NCBI GenBank assembly: GCA_944391735.1 | Contig: CALXUR010000006.1 | Span: 1-62,810, forward strand | Origin: an uncultured Alphaproteobacteria bacterium | GTDB lineage: Bacteria; Pseudomonadota; Alphaproteobacteria; CAAHEQ01; UBA3637 | Direction of reading: 5' to 3' | DNA length: 62,810 bases | Part shown: positions 7,125-15,422 of the stretch, piece by piece | Position numbering within the stretch: position 1 is the first letter of the stretch | Layout of the letters: each line of letters opens with the position of its first letter | Translations under genes and position numbers: made by a program | The notes under the pieces: model-generated | What the model was told of the DNA's origin: nothing | Databases searched by the model: none | What the model saw: the letters and a program-made list of their open reading frames with translations, nothing else

Positions 7125-7859
7125 ATGGAAGTCAAAGCGATCGTATTAGGGGCGGGACAAGGAACCCGTATGCATTCTGATTTACCGAAAGTGTTACATC
7201 CCGTCTGTGGTGTGCCGATGATCCGTATTTTGTTGGACAGTATTCGGCAGGCGGGAATTCGGGATATAACGGTTGTTGTCGGCCCGAATATGGATGCCGT
7301 TGCGGCGGCCGTTGCGCCTGCGCCGACGGTTGTTCAATCCGAACGCTTGGGAACGGCTCATGCCGTTTTGGCGGCTCGGAAACAGTTGGCTCCCTTTGAT
7401 GGATGTGTCGTTATTTTATTCGGAGACAGTCCGTTGATTTTACCGGATACGATTAAGAAAATGATTCGGGAGTATGAATCCGGTGCCGACGTTGTTGTTT
7501 TAGGTTTTATTCCGACGGATGCGCGTCGTTACGGTCGTTTGATTATGGGAAGCGACGGATTGGAAGGTATTGTCGAATATAAAGGGGCAACGGATGCGCA
7601 ACGGGCTATTCGTTTGTGTAATTCGGGATTCATGTGTGTAAATGGTCGATATATTTTGGAATTATTGGATCAGATTAAAAACGACAATGCCGCCGGAGAA
7701 TACTATTTAACGGATATTGTTGCTCTTGCGCGTGCCCGGGGGTTAAAGTGTGATGTTGTTATCGGAGATGTTGATGAATTGCACGGAGTTAACACGCCCG
7801 AAGAATTGGATATGGCGCAGGAAATTTTTATTCGTCGTGAAAAGCAACATAAAAAATAG
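7125..7859 (+). CDS. GlmU-type uridyltransferase domain protein, lacking the acetyltransferase half
   Basis: The 244 residues align with the N-terminal pyrophosphorylase half of GlmU, which makes UDP-GlcNAc from GlcNAc-1-phosphate and UTP. The nucleotide-binding signature LGAGQGTRMHSDLPKVLH is at residues 8-25, GTAHAV near 77, FGDSPLI near 104, and GEYYLTDIV near 195. The left-handed beta-helix acetyltransferase domain of normal (about 450-residue) GlmU is absent, and the gene ends cleanly with no downstream remnant. The acetyl transfer must be made by another protein, or this is a specialised nucleotidyltransferase. It starts 15 bases after ptsP with an AAAGGAAA ribosome site, so the two are likely cotranscribed. 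Confidence 0.8.
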   Translation: MEVKAIVLGAGQGTRMHSDLPKVLHPVCGVPMIRILLDSIRQAGIRDITVVVGPNMDAVAAAVAPAPTVVQSERLGTAHAVLAARKQLAPFDGCVVILFGDSPLILPDTIKKMIREYESGADVVVLGFIPTDARRYGRLIMGSDGLEGIVEYKGATDAQRAIRLCNSGFMCVNGRYILELLDQIKNDNAAGEYYLTDIVALARARGLKCDVVIGDVDELHGVNTPEELDMAQEIFIRREKQHKK

Positions 7860-7897
7860 TTGATTTTCGCGCACAGGATTCTTTTATGAAGTTTTCC

Positions 7898-7926
7898 TTG
7901 CCTGTTTTGTCGAAATATGATATACT
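7898..7926 (+). promoter_or_regulatory. glk promoter
   Basis: TTGCCT (7898-7903), 17-base spacer, TATACT (7921-7926), 30 bases before the glk start. Confidence 0.7.
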
Positions 7927-7956
7927 GTCCACATCATCATTTAAAGGAGTTTGTGC

Positions 7957-9045
7957 ATGAACAAAGTGTTGGTGGCGGATGTCGGCGGGACGAATATTCG
8001 GTTCGGAATTGCTGAAAATCGGGAAATTCGGCAGGTGCGGAAGTATGTTTGCAGTCAGTTTCAGTCAACTGAAAAGGCAATTAAAACTTATTTAGAGGAA
8101 GTTAAAGAGCAACCGACATATTTTGTGGCCGGTGCCGCTGGGGAAATCAACGAAGCAGGACGAATTGAATTGACAAATTCGGCGTTACAGTTGGATATTC
8201 AGGATATTTGTCGTCGGTTTGGGTTCAAAAAAGGATTGTTGGCGAATGATGTTGTTTTTCACACGGTTAAAGTATTGGATTTATCTCCGAATGAATGGGA
8301 GGAATTAAATCCGAATACGTCTGCCAGTCAAAAGAACCCATCATCTTGTGTGATTGTGGTTGGTACCGGATTTGGCGGGTCTTATTCTAATGATGGATGT
8401 GTGGAAGCGTCCGAGCCGGGACATCATGAGGCTATTCCGTCTAAACGCGGTGGCAAGACGGATGAAAATATCTGGGGTTATATGCGAGAACAACGGGAAG
8501 GTATTTGGGAAGATTATATCAGCGGTCCGTCGTCGTTGCGTATTTATCAATACCTGACGGCTATTCGCACGGATCGTGATCAATTGGCACAGACACCGAA
8601 GGAGGTGACGGCGTTGGCACATCAGGGGGATGATGCTGCGTTAAGGACATATATGGTTATGGCTCGTTTCCTGGCTCAGTTTTTAGGGCAAGAGATTCCC
8701 GATCGTCATTTATCTAATATTTATTTGGGGGGGCTTGTTAAAGAAATTTTAAGTATTCCCGATGTTCGGAAAGAGTTTTTGGAAACGTTGTATGACAGAC
8801 CGGGAAAGTATGCTTCTAAACATGCAAAAAAAGCCTCTATTCGCTTAATTAAAACAAATGAAAATCTGGCTATAGAAGGATTGGCTATGGTTGCGGACGA
8901 TATTGTGAAAACCGGAACGACGAAACGTATTTTAAAGCGGGATTTGCGTTTGTTTGATTTGGATGAGGATAAAAAGCGTCAAAATATAATGGACAGACGG
9001 GCATTGACTATCAGTGAAAGATTGGCGGCTCAAGGAGGAAGATAG
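7957..9045 (+). CDS. glk: Glucokinase
   Basis: Phosphorylates glucose with ATP in the cytoplasm, feeding glycolysis or the pentose routes. The 362-residue protein has the N-terminal phosphate-binding motif VADVGGTNIRFG, the catalytic segment around LLANDVV, a second phosphate-loop VVGTGFGGS, and the EPGHHE segment matching the glucose-binding loop of the proteobacterial Glk family. I chose ATG 7957, seven bases after AAAGGAG; an in-frame TTG at 7951 sits on the ribosome site. It is transcribed alone from its own promoter. At 362 residues it is longer than the usual about 320, mainly at the C-terminus. Confidence 0.88.
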   Translation: MNKVLVADVGGTNIRFGIAENREIRQVRKYVCSQFQSTEKAIKTYLEEVKEQPTYFVAGAAGEINEAGRIELTNSALQLDIQDICRRFGFKKGLLANDVVFHTVKVLDLSPNEWEELNPNTSASQKNPSSCVIVVGTGFGGSYSNDGCVEASEPGHHEAIPSKRGGKTDENIWGYMREQREGIWEDYISGPSSLRIYQYLTAIRTDRDQLAQTPKEVTALAHQGDDAALRTYMVMARFLAQFLGQEIPDRHLSNIYLGGLVKEILSIPDVRKEFLETLYDRPGKYASKHAKKASIRLIKTNENLAIEGLAMVADDIVKTGTTKRILKRDLRLFDLDEDKKRQNIMDRRALTISERLAAQGGR

Positions 9046-9125
9046 AAAAATCCTGTGTGGATGGCGAGATTTTTCTTTTGAAAATAAGACTCTATGTAAA
9101 AAAATCTAAAAAATGAAAAAAAAGC

Positions 9126-9154
9126 TTGCAATCCGAAGAAAAATCTGATAAAAA
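9126..9154 (+). promoter_or_regulatory. tRNA-Asp promoter
   Basis: TTGCAA (9126-9131), 17 bases, TAAAAA (9149-9154), 16 bases upstream of the tRNA. Confidence 0.55.
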
Positions 9155-9170
9155 TAAGCCAACATCCGTT

Positions 9171-9247
9171 GGGGGTGTAGCTCAGCTGGTTAGAGCGTCT
9201 GCCTGTCACGCAGAAGGTCGAGGGTTCGAGCCCCTTCACTCCCGCCA
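9171..9247 (+). tRNA. tRNA-Asp (anticodon GTC)
   Basis: A 77-base cloverleaf with acceptor stem GGGGGTG/CACTCCC (one G-U pair), anticodon loop CTGTCAC (GTC), T-arm GAGGGTTCGAGCCCCTTC and encoded CCA. Confidence 0.95.
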
Positions 9248-9248
9248 T

Positions 9249-9283
9249 TAAAAACCTTTCAGAGATGAAAGGTTTTATTTTTT
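9249..9283 (+). terminator. tRNA-Asp terminator
   Basis: Ten-base arms AAAACCTTTC/GAAAGGTTTT with a T-rich tail directly behind the tRNA CCA. Confidence 0.85.
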
Positions 9284-9402
9284 TATAAGGCTTAAAAGGG
9301 GCGAGAACCCGTAAGGGGGAAGCCCGTGAAAAACGATCCGGTGAATGATTTAAAAAAGTCTATGCCGAAGAAGTGTTTTCATAAATCTTCGTATAGATAA
9401 AA

Positions 9403-10209
9403 TCAGGGGAGATATCCACCGCCCCGTATGACGGAAGGATATTGTTGGCCATAAGAAATATCGCTAAACGGAGTATTTCGCATTTGTGTTTTGCCGATTA
9501 CCTCAGCTAAACGATGCAAATAGTTATCTTCCCGGATCTGGCGATAGTGTTGAATTGGATTTTGAGGTAAATATTTCATAGAGACCTTGGGATTTTTCTC
9601 AATTTCTAAGGCTGCTCTTATGACTTTTCTGGAAAAACACATGGTCGGTCCGCGCAGATCACTCCGATTAAAAGAAACAGCAACTTCATGCGTGTTGTTT
9701 CGGATGGTCATACTTCGAGTTGTCGCTGACAGTGCTATGTTTTTTTCTTTGTTCAACCACTCATTAACATGTTTAAAATAATCGGGACCATACCAATCGT
9801 CATCGTCTATTTTACAAAAGTAGTCATAACGGGATAAATCAACATCTCGAACGGTATCCAAAAAATTTGAGAACTGATCTCTGTTTGCGTCAATTCTCAG
9901 TGTGAGCCGACCGCTATCAATGTAAGGCTGCCATTCGGCTTTCAAGACATCTTGAACGAAGCTTTTGGGCACACCTTTAATGGATAAACTGATGTCTACA
10001 GGATAAGTTTGGTGCATTAACCTTAACACTTGTCCCGAGGCGAAAATGGGGCGTTTAAAACTGCTGATACAGGCTAAAATTTTATATTTGCGAGGAAATA
10101 AGTGATGTTCGGATGAAAAAGATTGAAATAACAATATGAGAAGAATCAGCTCTATCACTATCAAGAATCCGGATAAAATTTGATATCTATGTTTTAAGGG
10201 GATGATCAT
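9403..10209 (-). CDS. Putative membrane-anchored family 2-like glycosyltransferase
   Basis: A 268-residue protein with one N-terminal membrane helix (about residues 11-30) and a cytoplasmic or periplasmic GT-A-like domain. The KIDDDDWYGPDYF segment (Asp 135-138) matches the metal-binding DxD region of family 2-type transferases, and ILACISSFKRP near residue 44 fits the first beta strand of the nucleotide-binding fold. The sugar and acceptor are unknown. The gene is followed by a short hairpin and lies 12 bases downstream of bamE on the same strand, so it may share the bamE transcript. The family assignment is by motif only. Confidence 0.65.
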   Translation of the reverse strand: MIIPLKHRYQILSGFLIVIELILLILLFQSFSSEHHLFPRKYKILACISSFKRPIFASGQVLRLMHQTYPVDISLSIKGVPKSFVQDVLKAEWQPYIDSGRLTLRIDANRDQFSNFLDTVRDVDLSRYDYFCKIDDDDWYGPDYFKHVNEWLNKEKNIALSATTRSMTIRNNTHEVAVSFNRSDLRGPTMCFSRKVIRAALEIEKNPKVSMKYLPQNPIQHYRQIREDNYLHRLAEVIGKTQMRNTPFSDISYGQQYPSVIRGGGYLP

Positions 10210-10221
10210 TTTGTTTTAAAA

Positions 10222-10680
10222 TTACCTTCTGACGGAACTGTCTTGGCCACCGGCATTATAGCGTCCAAAGTTGTTTGCAATCTGTTCAAATACGGACATT
10301 TCTCTTCCGCCGGCCGGCGTTGTTTTTTCTTCAAAACCGACGGAACGTTTATCCGCAAGTGTTAAATGTTTTTGTTCTGTCAGGACGTTGTTTGTATCAA
10401 AGTAATAAACATAGACATCCCGCTTGATTTCTTTAGGATCAAAAAAAGCCTGGCTTGTTTTCATATTTTGAGCATAAATCAAAAAACTTGTCCCATCGGG
10501 TAACGGCGGGTTATCAGATGCGGGTGTACCTAAAATACGCGTTACTTTTTCTTTGGTGTCACCGATATGAATGGCATTCAGGCGTGCCTGGGTCGGCAAA
10601 TCTCCTCCCGGATAATTTTCCAATCCGCAGGCGGATAACCAAACACAAAACACACAAAATATCATCAATTTCTTGAACAT
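10222..10680 (-). CDS. bamE: Outer membrane assembly lipoprotein BamE (SmpA/OmlA)
   Basis: A 152-residue lipoprotein that helps the BAM complex insert outer-membrane beta-barrel proteins. Its signal peptide ends at lipobox LSAC with lipidated C18. The conserved core IHIGDTKEKVTRILGTPA is the SmpA/OmlA motif in which a helix packs before the beta strands. ATG 10680 was chosen: it begins the signal peptide and has AAGGA upstream, while an upstream in-frame start would overlap the divergent gene. It is transcribed divergently from yceD. Confidence 0.9.
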   Translation of the reverse strand: MFKKLMIFCVFCVWLSACGLENYPGGDLPTQARLNAIHIGDTKEKVTRILGTPASDNPPLPDGTSFLIYAQNMKTSQAFFDPKEIKRDVYVYYFDTNNVLTEQKHLTLADKRSVGFEEKTTPAGGREMSVFEQIANNFGRYNAGGQDSSVRR

Positions 10681-10740
10681 GAAAATCCTTTTTGCTATAC
10701 TGTGCCTGTTAATATAAGCAATAAGGAGGCATGTTGTCAA
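10673..10740. promoter_or_regulatory. Divergent bamE and yceD promoters
   Basis: For yceD: TTGAAC (10673-10678), 17 bases, TATACT (10696-10701). For bamE on the minus strand: TTGACA (10740-10735) then TATATT (10716-10711), an 18-base spacer. The -35 of each promoter overlaps the other gene's start region, so the two probably interfere. Confidence 0.6.
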
Positions 10741-11261
10741 TGAGAAAATCACAAACCGATCATTTTGGAATAAACAGGCTGATTGATGTGCGAACCATTA
10801 CCGAGGAGGGGGTGTCTCTGAACTTGACGGCTACAGAGGCCGAGCGAGTTGCACTTGCGGAGCGGTTTGACCTGGAGGCGGTTCTTTCCTTAACGGTTTC
10901 AGGTCGTTTGTTTTGGGATGATGTTGTTGTTTTTGAAGGTGTGATGCGGTCTGAACAAAAACGGGTGTGTGTTGTTTCTCTGACCCCTTTTATTGAAAAG
11001 ACAGAGGAGCCCATTCGTTTTTTGTTTTCCGAAGAAAGTACGTCCGATTCGTCGGAAATAAATATAGATGAAGATATTGTTTTGCCGATTATTCGCGGGA
11101 AAATTAATTTGGGGAATGCGATTTCGGAAGAGTTTGGCGTTAATCTCAACCCTTTTCCGCGCAAAACACAGGATCCGTTTGAGTATCGGGATGAGGCGGA
11201 TTTTGGGGAAGAAAAGGACAATCCGTTTTCCGTTTTAAAAAACTTGACAAGCAAGAAATGA
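10740..11261 (+). CDS. yceD: YceD/DUF177 family protein
   Basis: A 173-residue soluble protein of the DUF177 family, linked in bacteria to 23S rRNA accumulation. The family pattern FDLEAVLSLTVSGRLFWDD followed by a C-terminal VLPIIRGKINLG and FGVNLNPFPRK region matches, but the usual CxRCL cysteines are not obvious. ATG 10740 was chosen because AAGGAGG lies ten bases upstream; the ATG at 10731 touches that site. In many genomes yceD precedes rpmF; here a gene of unknown function follows. Confidence 0.75.
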   Translation: MRKSQTDHFGINRLIDVRTITEEGVSLNLTATEAERVALAERFDLEAVLSLTVSGRLFWDDVVVFEGVMRSEQKRVCVVSLTPFIEKTEEPIRFLFSEESTSDSSEINIDEDIVLPIIRGKINLGNAISEEFGVNLNPFPRKTQDPFEYRDEADFGEEKDNPFSVLKNLTSKK

Positions 11262-11298
11262 CCGGTTATAATTTAAGAGTAAAAATAAGGAGGTTTAT

Positions 11299-11889
11299 AT
11301 GGTAGATACAAACTTAATTGATTCTTCCCGTGATTATCGAGTCAGTCGCTATTTTAATTTAGTTCGTGTTGTTGAACGGTTTTATTCGGACGGTGCTATT
11401 TCCGATCAAGAATTGAGTAGTATGAAAGAAATGCGTTCGGAAACATTGATAAATTATCAGGTGGCGGCAGATATGTTGCATAAAATGGATAAGAAGGCCC
11501 CCGAATATAATAAATTGAAAGAATTGGTGGATTATCTGCGTAAATGCTGGGTTTTAATGGATTATGCCACGGACAAGGGAGCCGTTGTTAACCGTGAACA
11601 AACACTTGAACCGCAAAAGCCTCTGTTAAATTTAAATCAAAAGGAAAAAGAGACTTTGACCTTGGATGTTGATGCGGCGGCAATGGCTCTTGTCGCGGGA
11701 TTGAAAACACCGGAACAACGGCGGGAGGCGAATGCCGAAAATATTGCTCGTGCCGTCGAATTAATGCCACGCGAAGTGAAAGAGAGGACGGCTCAGGAAA
11801 TCGTGCAAGCGTTACAGGCAATGAAGCAACAGGATTTAATCGCGGCTCGTCGGCGGTTATTGGATATAGAGCGCAGCCGGGTGGCTTAG
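11299..11889 (+). CDS. Hypothetical protein, 196 residues
   Basis: Not recognised. A soluble, helical, charged protein with no signal or membrane segment; the N-terminal third is rich in aromatic and charged residues (YFNLVRVVERFYSDG), and the C-terminal half looks like a coiled or helical array (ALQAMKQQDLIAARRRLLDI). AAGGAGG precedes the ATG by seven bases. It follows yceD by 37 bases and ends in a terminator, so the two may form one unit. Confidence 0.65.
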   Translation: MVDTNLIDSSRDYRVSRYFNLVRVVERFYSDGAISDQELSSMKEMRSETLINYQVAADMLHKMDKKAPEYNKLKELVDYLRKCWVLMDYATDKGAVVNREQTLEPQKPLLNLNQKEKETLTLDVDAAAMALVAGLKTPEQRREANAENIARAVELMPREVKERTAQEIVQALQAMKQQDLIAARRRLLDIERSRVA

Positions 11890-11908
11890 TTTTCTGCTTT
11901 AATCAAAT

Positions 11909-11936
11909 CGGGCGCATATTTTATGCGTCCTTTTTT
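11909..11936 (+). terminator. Rho-independent terminator
   Basis: GGCGCATA/TATGCGTC stem (one G-U pair) followed by T6, 20 bases after the stop of the 196-residue gene. Confidence 0.75.
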
Positions 11937-12011
11937 GATTCATTTTTATTCCGAAACGGCCATTCAAAACGGTCGGATGAGTGTGGCTTATTTAAAAAAA
12001 TAAAAAAAGTC

Positions 12012-12040
12012 TTGACTTTTTATCTGAAAACAGGTATAAA
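12012..12040 (+). promoter_or_regulatory. rpmH promoter and leader
   Basis: TTGACT (12012-12017), 17 bases, TATAAA (12035-12040). This leaves an untranslated leader of about 115 bases before rpmH, with a small AACAUCG/CGGUGUU hairpin. No DnaA-box-like TTATCCACA was found, so the region shows no evidence of an origin. Confidence 0.75.
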
Positions 12041-12163
12041 AAGCATGTTTTTAAGATGCTGTCGAAAGAGTAACATCGGTTAGTCGGTGTTGCCGATAGG
12101 CGGAAATTAGGGTCTGCTGGCGTGCATCTAAAAATTTCGGCAGTTCAGACAAGGAGAACAAAC

Positions 12164-12298
12164 ATGAAACGTACATATCAACCAAGTAAAATCGTTCGGA
12201 CGCGCCGGCATGGGTTTCGTGCCCGTATGGCGACAGCCGGCGGACGTGCTGTTTTGAGTGCCCGTCGTCGCAAAGGACGTAAAGTTTTAAGCGCTTAA
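12164..12298 (+). CDS. rpmH: 50S ribosomal protein L34
   Basis: A 44-residue, very basic ribosomal protein of the large subunit. It begins [20 protein letters not shown] and ends [10 protein letters not shown], the standard L34 pattern. AAGGAG precedes the ATG by eight bases. It is too short for most length cut-offs but is certain by sequence and by its place ahead of rnpA, yidD and yidC. Confidence 0.98.
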   Translation: MKRTYQPSKIVRTRRHGFRARMATAGGRAVLSARRRKGRKVLSA

Positions 12299-12360
12299 TA
12301 AATCACTCCGAATCGTTGTGATAGACGGCGGGAATCGGAGGAAAGCGGTTGAATTCATTC

Positions 12361-12396
12361 GGCACCGGTTCAATACTCGGTGCCTTTTATTTTTTT
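12361..12396 (+). terminator. Terminator or attenuator between rpmH and rnpA
   Basis: GGCACCG/CGGTGCC arms with an interrupted T-rich tail. rnpA starts only 11 bases later, so this probably lowers readthrough from rpmH into rnpA instead of ending the operon. Confidence 0.75.
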
Positions 12397-12406
12397 AAGG
12401 ATGCGT

Positions 12407-12880
12407 ATGTCGGTTGATCAAAGTTCAAATCAAATCATTCGAATGAAGAAAAGAAAACAGTTTCTTCATGTCGCCGAACAAGGAACGAAAGTCATCGCGT
12501 CCGGAATGGTGGTTCAGGTTTGCTCCGGTAAGATGCCGGGTGTTCGCATCGGGTTTACCGTAACCAAAAAAGTGGGATGCGCTGTTGTGCGTAACAGAGT
12601 GCGTCGTCGGTTGCGTGAAGTGGTGCGTTTATCGCCGGATATCAATAAATTAGACGGGTATGATTTGGTTTTTATCGGACGTCAGTCAACCGAGAAGCGG
12701 CCTTTTAATAAATTGAAATCGGATTTGTCTTATATTCTGCATCAGATTATTAAGGGAAAAGGGGCCGAATTAAGTCGGGAAAAGAAAAAAGAAATTAAGA
12801 CGGATGTATTGGTTGAGGCTGTGCAGTCTGTTTTGACATCTTCGTTTACGCCCGAGCAGGGGAAAACAGATGATCGGTAG
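12407..12880 (+). CDS. rnpA: Ribonuclease P protein component
   Basis: Binds RNase P RNA and helps mature the 5' ends of tRNAs. The family signature [13 protein letters not shown] is present near residue 63, preceded by [13 protein letters not shown] 45-residue charged C-terminal tail is longer than in E. coli. ATG 12407 was chosen because AAGG is six bases upstream; earlier in-frame starts fall on the terminator. It overlaps yidD by 11 bases. Confidence 0.93.
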   Translation: MSVDQSSNQIIRMKKRKQFLHVAEQGTKVIASGMVVQVCSGKMPGVRIGFTVTKKVGCAVVRNRVRRRLREVVRLSPDINKLDGYDLVFIGRQSTEKRPFNKLKSDLSYILHQIIKGKGAELSREKKKEIKTDVLVEAVQSVLTSSFTPEQGKTDDR

Positions 12881-13121
12881 GTTCGTCGGGGCGTTGTGTC
12901 GGTGTTTTATTCGGATTTATCAAATGGTGGTTTCTCCGTTGAAAACGCCTTGTTGCCGTTTTCAACCGACATGTTCGGCCTATGCTCGTGAGGCTTTTTT
13001 GTTGCATGGTCCCGTAAAAGGTGCTATGTTAACCATTCGTCGTTTGATGCGATGTCATCCATGGGGAGGGTCCGGGTATGATCCGGTTCCGGTACCGTTA
13101 TCTAAAAGGAAAGAAAAATGA
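12870..13121 (+). CDS. yidD: Membrane protein insertion efficiency factor YidD
   Basis: An 83-residue membrane-surface protein that promotes YidC-dependent insertion. The conserved cysteine-containing core [16 protein letters not shown] and the [13 protein letters not shown] segment match the family. It overlaps rnpA by 11 bases and yidC by 4, a strongly coupled arrangement conserved in many bacteria. Confidence 0.95.
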   Translation: MIGRFVGALCRCFIRIYQMVVSPLKTPCCRFQPTCSAYAREAFLLHGPVKGAMLTIRRLMRCHPWGGSGYDPVPVPLSKRKEK

Positions 13122-14776
13122 GTCATTTGGAACAAGAAAAACAAGAGCAGAAAAGTATGATGATCGCCTTGATTTTGGTGATTGGTGTATTGATAGCGTT
13201 TAATTGGTTTTTTCCCAATCGCTCGGAAACGATTGATGTGCCGTTGAATCCCGTTGAGCAAACAACGGCTGTTTTGAAAACGGCCGAACCGACAGATACT
13301 GTATTGCCGGATCACAATAACGAAAATCCGGATGTGATTATTCCCATGAAAAACGGTTTGGTGTCCGGTTCTTTATCCGCATCCGGAACAGTGTTTAATT
13401 CTTTATCCTTGTTGCAATATCGGGAAACCACGGCGGAAAACAGTCCTTTTGTTTCTTTATTAAATAAAGGTTTTTGGGCGCAGTTAGCATGGCGTGGAAC
13501 GGACGCCGCTTTTCCGAATATGAATACCGTTCCGGCGGTGACGGGCAATGAATTAACACCGTTTACACCGGTTGTATTGACCTGGACAAACGGATCCGTA
13601 ACGGTGGAGCGGACGTTATCTTTGGATGATGCTTATCTTGTCCGGATAACGGATAAAGTGACGAATAAAAGTACCGCACCGGTCAGGGCTGTTTTGCAGG
13701 GGCAGATTATTCGAAAACAGGATACGCTTCCTGAAAACAGAGGTGCCGTTCACGAAGGATTTTTGGGATTCTTTGATAATCGGGAAGTTGAAGAAAAATA
13801 TGATTCAATAGAGGAAGATGATCCTTTTCTGACCTCTAACAAAGGGGGATGGATCGGTATTACGGATAAATATTGGCAGGCTGTTTTTGTGCCGGATCAA
13901 TCAATGATATCGGATATGTCTTTTATGAAAAAAGGGGAAAATTATATTGCTTCTTTTTCTGCGAATCCGGAGACGATTCAACCGGGAGAAACACTGACCC
14001 GGACAACGCAATTGTTTGCCGGGGCAAAAGAGTTGCAGTTGTTGAATGAATATGCCGAAGCTGGAATACCGCGTTTTGATTTATCGATTGATTTCGGGTG
14101 GTATTACTTTTTAACAAAGCCGTTTTTATATTTTCTGGGATTTTTATATTCATTGGTCGGCAATATGGGGATTGCTATCTTAATCTTTGCAACCTTGTTA
14201 CGGATTGCAATGTTACCGATTGCGACAAAATCTTATGAAAGTATGGCTAAAATGAAAAAGATTCAGCCTAAAATTAAAGCGTTACAAGAACGGTTTAAAG
14301 ATAATAAACAACAGTTGCAGTTGGAAATGATGAATTTATATAAAAAAGATAAAGTCAACCCGGCATCCGGGTGTTTGCCTTTGTTGATTCAAATTCCCGT
14401 TTTCTTTGCGTTATATAAGGTGTTATCCGTGTCTATTTTGATGCGTCAGGCACCTTTTTTCGGTTGGATTACGGATTTGTCCGTTCCGGATCCGTCATCT
14501 GTTTTTACGGCATTCGGGTATTTGCCATGGCCGATTCCGGGGATATTGAATATCGGTATTTGGCCGGTTTTGATGGGCTTGACGATGTTTATTCAACAAC
14601 GTTTGAATCCATCTCCGTCAACAGATGAAAACCAAAAAATCATCATGAATATGATGCCGGTGATCTTTACGTTTATGTTAGGTAACTTTGCGGCGGGATT
14701 GGTCATTTATTGGACGTGGAGCAATATTTTATCCATTGCTCAACAGAAATATATTATGAAAAAAATCGGTGTGTAA
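13118..14776 (+). CDS. yidC: Membrane protein insertase YidC
   Basis: Inserts and folds inner-membrane proteins, alone or with Sec. The 552 residues show the Gram-negative layout: one N-terminal membrane helix (about 15-34), a long periplasmic beta domain to about residue 330, then five helices containing [14 protein letters not shown] and the closing segment ending in a basic tail. [15 protein letters not shown] is the conserved motif before TM3. The ATG overlaps the yidD stop by four bases. Confidence 0.95.
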   Translation: MSHLEQEKQEQKSMMIALILVIGVLIAFNWFFPNRSETIDVPLNPVEQTTAVLKTAEPTDTVLPDHNNENPDVIIPMKNGLVSGSLSASGTVFNSLSLLQYRETTAENSPFVSLLNKGFWAQLAWRGTDAAFPNMNTVPAVTGNELTPFTPVVLTWTNGSVTVERTLSLDDAYLVRITDKVTNKSTAPVRAVLQGQIIRKQDTLPENRGAVHEGFLGFFDNREVEEKYDSIEEDDPFLTSNKGGWIGITDKYWQAVFVPDQSMISDMSFMKKGENYIASFSANPETIQPGETLTRTTQLFAGAKELQLLNEYAEAGIPRFDLSIDFGWYYFLTKPFLYFLGFLYSLVGNMGIAILIFATLLRIAMLPIATKSYESMAKMKKIQPKIKALQERFKDNKQQLQLEMMNLYKKDKVNPASGCLPLLIQIPVFFALYKVLSVSILMRQAPFFGWITDLSVPDPSSVFTAFGYLPWPIPGILNIGIWPVLMGLTMFIQQRLNPSPSTDENQKIIMNMMPVIFTFMLGNFAAGLVIYWTWSNILSIAQQKYIMKKIGV

Positions 14777-14777
14777 C

Positions 14778-15422
14778 ATGACGGATAAGGATATTCAAGC
14801 CGAATTGATTCGAAAGGGAAATCAACTGTTTGAACAAAAACCGACATTTTGTCGCGGTGTTGTGGATATTGAACAGTTGCCGTTGGGTGGTTTGCCGGAG
14901 TTTGCTTTTGCCGGCCGATCCAATGTCGGAAAGTCCAGCTTGATTAACGCGGTAGCGGGGGTTAAAGGCCTGGCACGTGCGTCTAACACCCCGGGACGGA
15001 CGCAGGAGTTGAATTTTTTTGAGCAAAAAGGACAATTTTTTATTGTTGATTTACCGGGATACGGATATGCATCGGCTCCCCAAACAACGGTTCAGACCTG
15101 GACACGTTTGATTCACGCTTATTTGCGCGGACGGGTTCAGCTTCGTCGTGTTTTCCTGTTAATTGATGCGCGGCACGGTATTAAGCAGGTGGATGAAAAC
15201 ATTATGAAAATGTTGGATGCGGCCGCCGTCAGTTATCAGATTGTTTTAACGAAAGCGGATAAAATCTCCGAAAAAGAACAGACGGATGTATTGGCTCGGA
15301 CGGAGGCTGTCGGTGCCACTCATGTCGCGTGTTATCCGGAAGTTATTTTAACCAGCTCCGAAAAAAATAAGAACATTGATTCGGTTCGCGCCCAGTTTGT
15401 CAAAGTCTTGGAAGGAATTTAA
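14778..15422 (+). CDS. engB: Ribosome biogenesis GTPase YihA/EngB
   Basis: A 214-residue GTPase acting in late 50S assembly. G1 GRSNVGKS at residues 46-53, G3 DLPGYGYA, and G4 TKAD are present. It starts one base after the yidC stop with no clear ribosome site, so I infer translational coupling; an in-frame GTG at 14769 overlapping yidC is less likely. mnmE begins immediately after its stop. Confidence 0.92.
   Translation: MTDKDIQAELIRKGNQLFEQKPTFCRGVVDIEQLPLGGLPEFAFAGRSNVGKSSLINAVAGVKGLARASNTPGRTQELNFFEQKGQFFIVDLPGYGYASAPQTTVQTWTRLIHAYLRGRVQLRRVFLLIDARHGIKQVDENIMKMLDAAAVSYQIVLTKADKISEKEQTDVLARTEAVGATHVACYPEVILTSSEKNKNIDSVRAQFVKVLEGI

Noticed and set aside
9030..9248. 72-residue minus-strand frame beginning MAGVKGLEPSTF
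   Set aside because: This is the antisense reading of tRNA-Asp, a well-known artefact.
10760..11254. 164-residue minus-strand frame opposite yceD
   Set aside because: No ribosome site; low-complexity Ser/Thr composition; yceD has family motifs and a ribosome site.
11890..12163. Replication origin near rpmH
   Set aside because: No DnaA-box-like TTATCCACA or cluster of repeats was found; gene order alone is not evidence.
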